From: DATJXG01 sp035500455
Lineage (GTDB): Bacteria; Acidobacteriota; Terriglobia; Terriglobales; Acidobacteriaceae
Assembly: GCA_035500455.1 (NCBI GenBank)
Contig: DATJXG010000350.1
Coordinates: 1 to 7,136 of the forward strand
DNA: 7,136 nucleotides
Reading direction: 5' to 3'
Part shown: in pieces, positions 6,046-7,136 of the stretch
Layout: every line of letters begins with the position of its first letter
How positions within the stretch are numbered: the stretch's first letter is position 1
Translations under genes and position numbers: made by a program
Notes under the pieces: model-generated
The model's input: only the letters and a program-made list of their open reading frames with translations
Databases searched by the model: none
Told to the model about the DNA's origin: nothing

Positions 6046-6988
6046 TCCGTTGTAAAGCGGGGGAAGATGAAGCTGCGGGCGAGGCGGCCGGGTGCGCGAT
6101 TGGGCTTGCCGGTGGATGCGGGCGCAGCCCGATCATGCCACGCAAGCGCCGCCGCTGCTCTTCGCGCAGTTCGTGAACTACATCGGGCGGCACCAGGCGG
6201 GGCGCGCCGATGAGGTAAGAGTAGAGGAACGCCATGATCCGCGCCGCCGTTCCCAACACAAACGGCCGTTCGGGAATCCGACGCAGACACTTGACGAGTT
6301 CAAACAGCGGCAGAGTACCAAGCGAGTGGTCCATGCGGCCCTGGCGGTACCAGCCGCGCACTACCCCTCCGGCGCTGCCTGCGGGGCGGTAGTGCTGGAC
6401 CACCAGATCGGCAAAGGCTTCGACCATCCAGCCGCGCTGCCGCGCCATAATTTCGGCCACCCAGTCCGGCCCGCCGTATTCCAGGCGCAGATAGCCTCCG
6501 ATGGCGTCAAAGCATTCCCGGCGGAAGACCTGGGTGGCGTGGGCAACCGAATGCGGACTGTTGGTGCGCCGGCTCTGGAAACCGCGGCCGTGATCTTCGT
6601 AGATGAATCCTCCGGCCAGGCCAAGAGCGGGACGATCGGCAAAGCGGCGCAGCAGAGTTTCATAATAGGCGGGCGGGAGAGCAACGTCGGCATCCACATT
6701 GCCCACAAAGCTGAACGGCATAGCCCTCAGCTGCTCATAGCCGAAGTTGATAGCCTCCACCTGGGCTCCGAAGTTGCGGGGGTGGTCTTCGCGGATACGG
6801 TGCAACTCAATGAAAGGATGCCGGGCGGCGTAGCCGCGCACGATGTGATCGGTGCCGTCCGAGGAGGCATCGCTGACGATAACCCACTTCCTGGGGCGGA
6901 CGGTTTGCGCGATCACCGAGCGGATGGTAGTCGCGATGAACTTCTCTTCGTTGTGCGCGGCCGTAATCAGCACGTAGTCGAGGCTCAT
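6026..6988 (-). CDS. Family 2 glycosyltransferase
   Basis: 320-residue GT-A fold glycosyltransferase that would transfer a sugar from a nucleotide-sugar donor at the cytoplasmic face of the membrane. Seen: the N-terminal beta-strand and nucleotide-binding segment LITAAHNEEKFI (7-18); VIVSDASSDGTD (36-47); the metal-binding DxD in VGNVDADV (95-102, D99 and D101); an acceptor-region GGPDW (172-176, D175 as a candidate base); and QHYRP (198-202). A hydrophobic segment near 243-262 may touch or enter the membrane. The last 35 residues are rich in Pro, Ala and Ser. The frame is open to 7123, but the ATG at 6988 is chosen: it has GGTGA four bases upstream, starts right at the conserved N-terminal strand and overlaps the upstream stop as ATGA. 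Its end overlaps the FemAB-like gene by 20 bases. The sugar is unknown; extension of an exosortase-linked surface glycan is inferred. Confidence 0.9.
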   Translation of the reverse strand: MSLDYVLITAAHNEEKFIATTIRSVIAQTVRPRKWVIVSDASSDGTDHIVRGYAARHPFIELHRIREDHPRNFGAQVEAINFGYEQLRAMPFSFVGNVDADVALPPAYYETLLRRFADRPALGLAGGFIYEDHGRGFQSRRTNSPHSVAHATQVFRRECFDAIGGYLRLEYGGPDWVAEIMARQRGWMVEAFADLVVQHYRPAGSAGGVVRGWYRQGRMDHSLGTLPLFELVKCLRRIPERPFVLGTAARIMAFLYSYLIGAPRLVPPDVVHELREEQRRRLRGMIGLRPHPPASPIAHPAASPAASSSPALQRNVGLSD

Positions 6989-7136
6989 GATTTCACCGTA
7001 CCGCCGGCGCTGGCCGGCATCGTGGCCGGCATTGCTTCCATGGCGGCCTCTACGCAGGATGAAGATGAATTGGCGGGGGAGTTTACCAGCGCGGCAGGCA
7101 CCCGGGGTCCGGCGGTGTTCCACTGCCGAAGCGCGT
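6985..7136 (-). CDS. C-terminal end of an unidentified upstream gene
   Basis: An open minus-strand frame enters from the right edge and ends at TGA 6987-6985, giving 49 codons. The stop overlaps the glycosyltransferase ATG as ATGA, the commonest arrangement of translationally coupled operon genes. Most codons end in G or C, as in the neighbouring genes. The visible part starts ALRQWNTAGPRVP and then becomes a low-complexity tail rich in Ser, Ala, Met and Pro, ending TVKS. No domain can be named from it. It is probably another member of the same operon. The other two minus-strand frames are less convincing: one stops at a TAA near 7084 and the other is the non-conserved upstream extension of the glycosyltransferase. 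Confidence 0.55.
   Translation of the reverse strand, partial: ALRQWNTAGPRVPAALVNSPANSSSSCVEAAMEAMPATMPASAGGTVKS

Noticed and set aside
6989..7123. Upstream extension of the glycosyltransferase to 7123.
   Set aside because: The extra 45 residues are basic and unlike the family's N-terminus. The ATG at 6988 has GGTGA upstream and begins at the conserved first strand.

Overview
The window is a single-strand (minus), GC-rich bacterial gene cluster that reads as part of an exosortase-linked envelope or exopolysaccharide locus. All real genes run right to left. In transcription order they are: the last 49 codons of an unidentified gene (6985 to the right edge); a family 2 glycosyltransferase (6026-6988); a FemAB/GNAT-like protein (4978-6045); a large NodB-type polysaccharide deacetylase-like protein (3376-4794); two related FemAB/GNAT-like proteins in tandem (2193-3353 and 879-2048); and an exosortase whose 3' end is cut by the left edge (1-789).

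The exosortase is the anchor for interpretation. Its open frame runs off the window, and it shows the membrane-protein composition and the Cys, Arg and His motifs of the exosortase/archaeosortase transpeptidase family. In PEP-CTERM systems of Gram-negative bacteria, exosortases are commonly encoded beside exopolysaccharide genes that include a FemAB-like protein, a polysaccharide deacetylase and glycosyltransferases. The same gene types occur here, but with three FemAB-like genes. A reasonable inference is that the glycosyltransferase builds, and the deacetylase and FemAB-like proteins modify, a surface glycan, while the exosortase processes proteins that carry a C-terminal sorting tag. No such target protein is visible in the window.

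Gene spacing supports co-transcription. There is an ATGA stop/start overlap at 6985-6988, a 20-base overlap at 6026-6045 and a 22-base gap at 3354-3375. The wider gaps are 180-odd bases before the deacetylase (possible internal promoter, weak), 144 bases between the two tandem FemAB-like genes (small inverted and direct repeats) and 89 bases before the exosortase, which holds a near-perfect palindrome resembling a REP-type element.

The organism is a Gram-negative bacterium with high GC. The exosortase/FemAB/deacetylase combination and the style of the intergenic palindrome make Acidobacteriota my best guess, but this is an impression rather than a demonstrated assignment. I see no rRNA, tRNA, CRISPR array, insertion sequence or phage gene.
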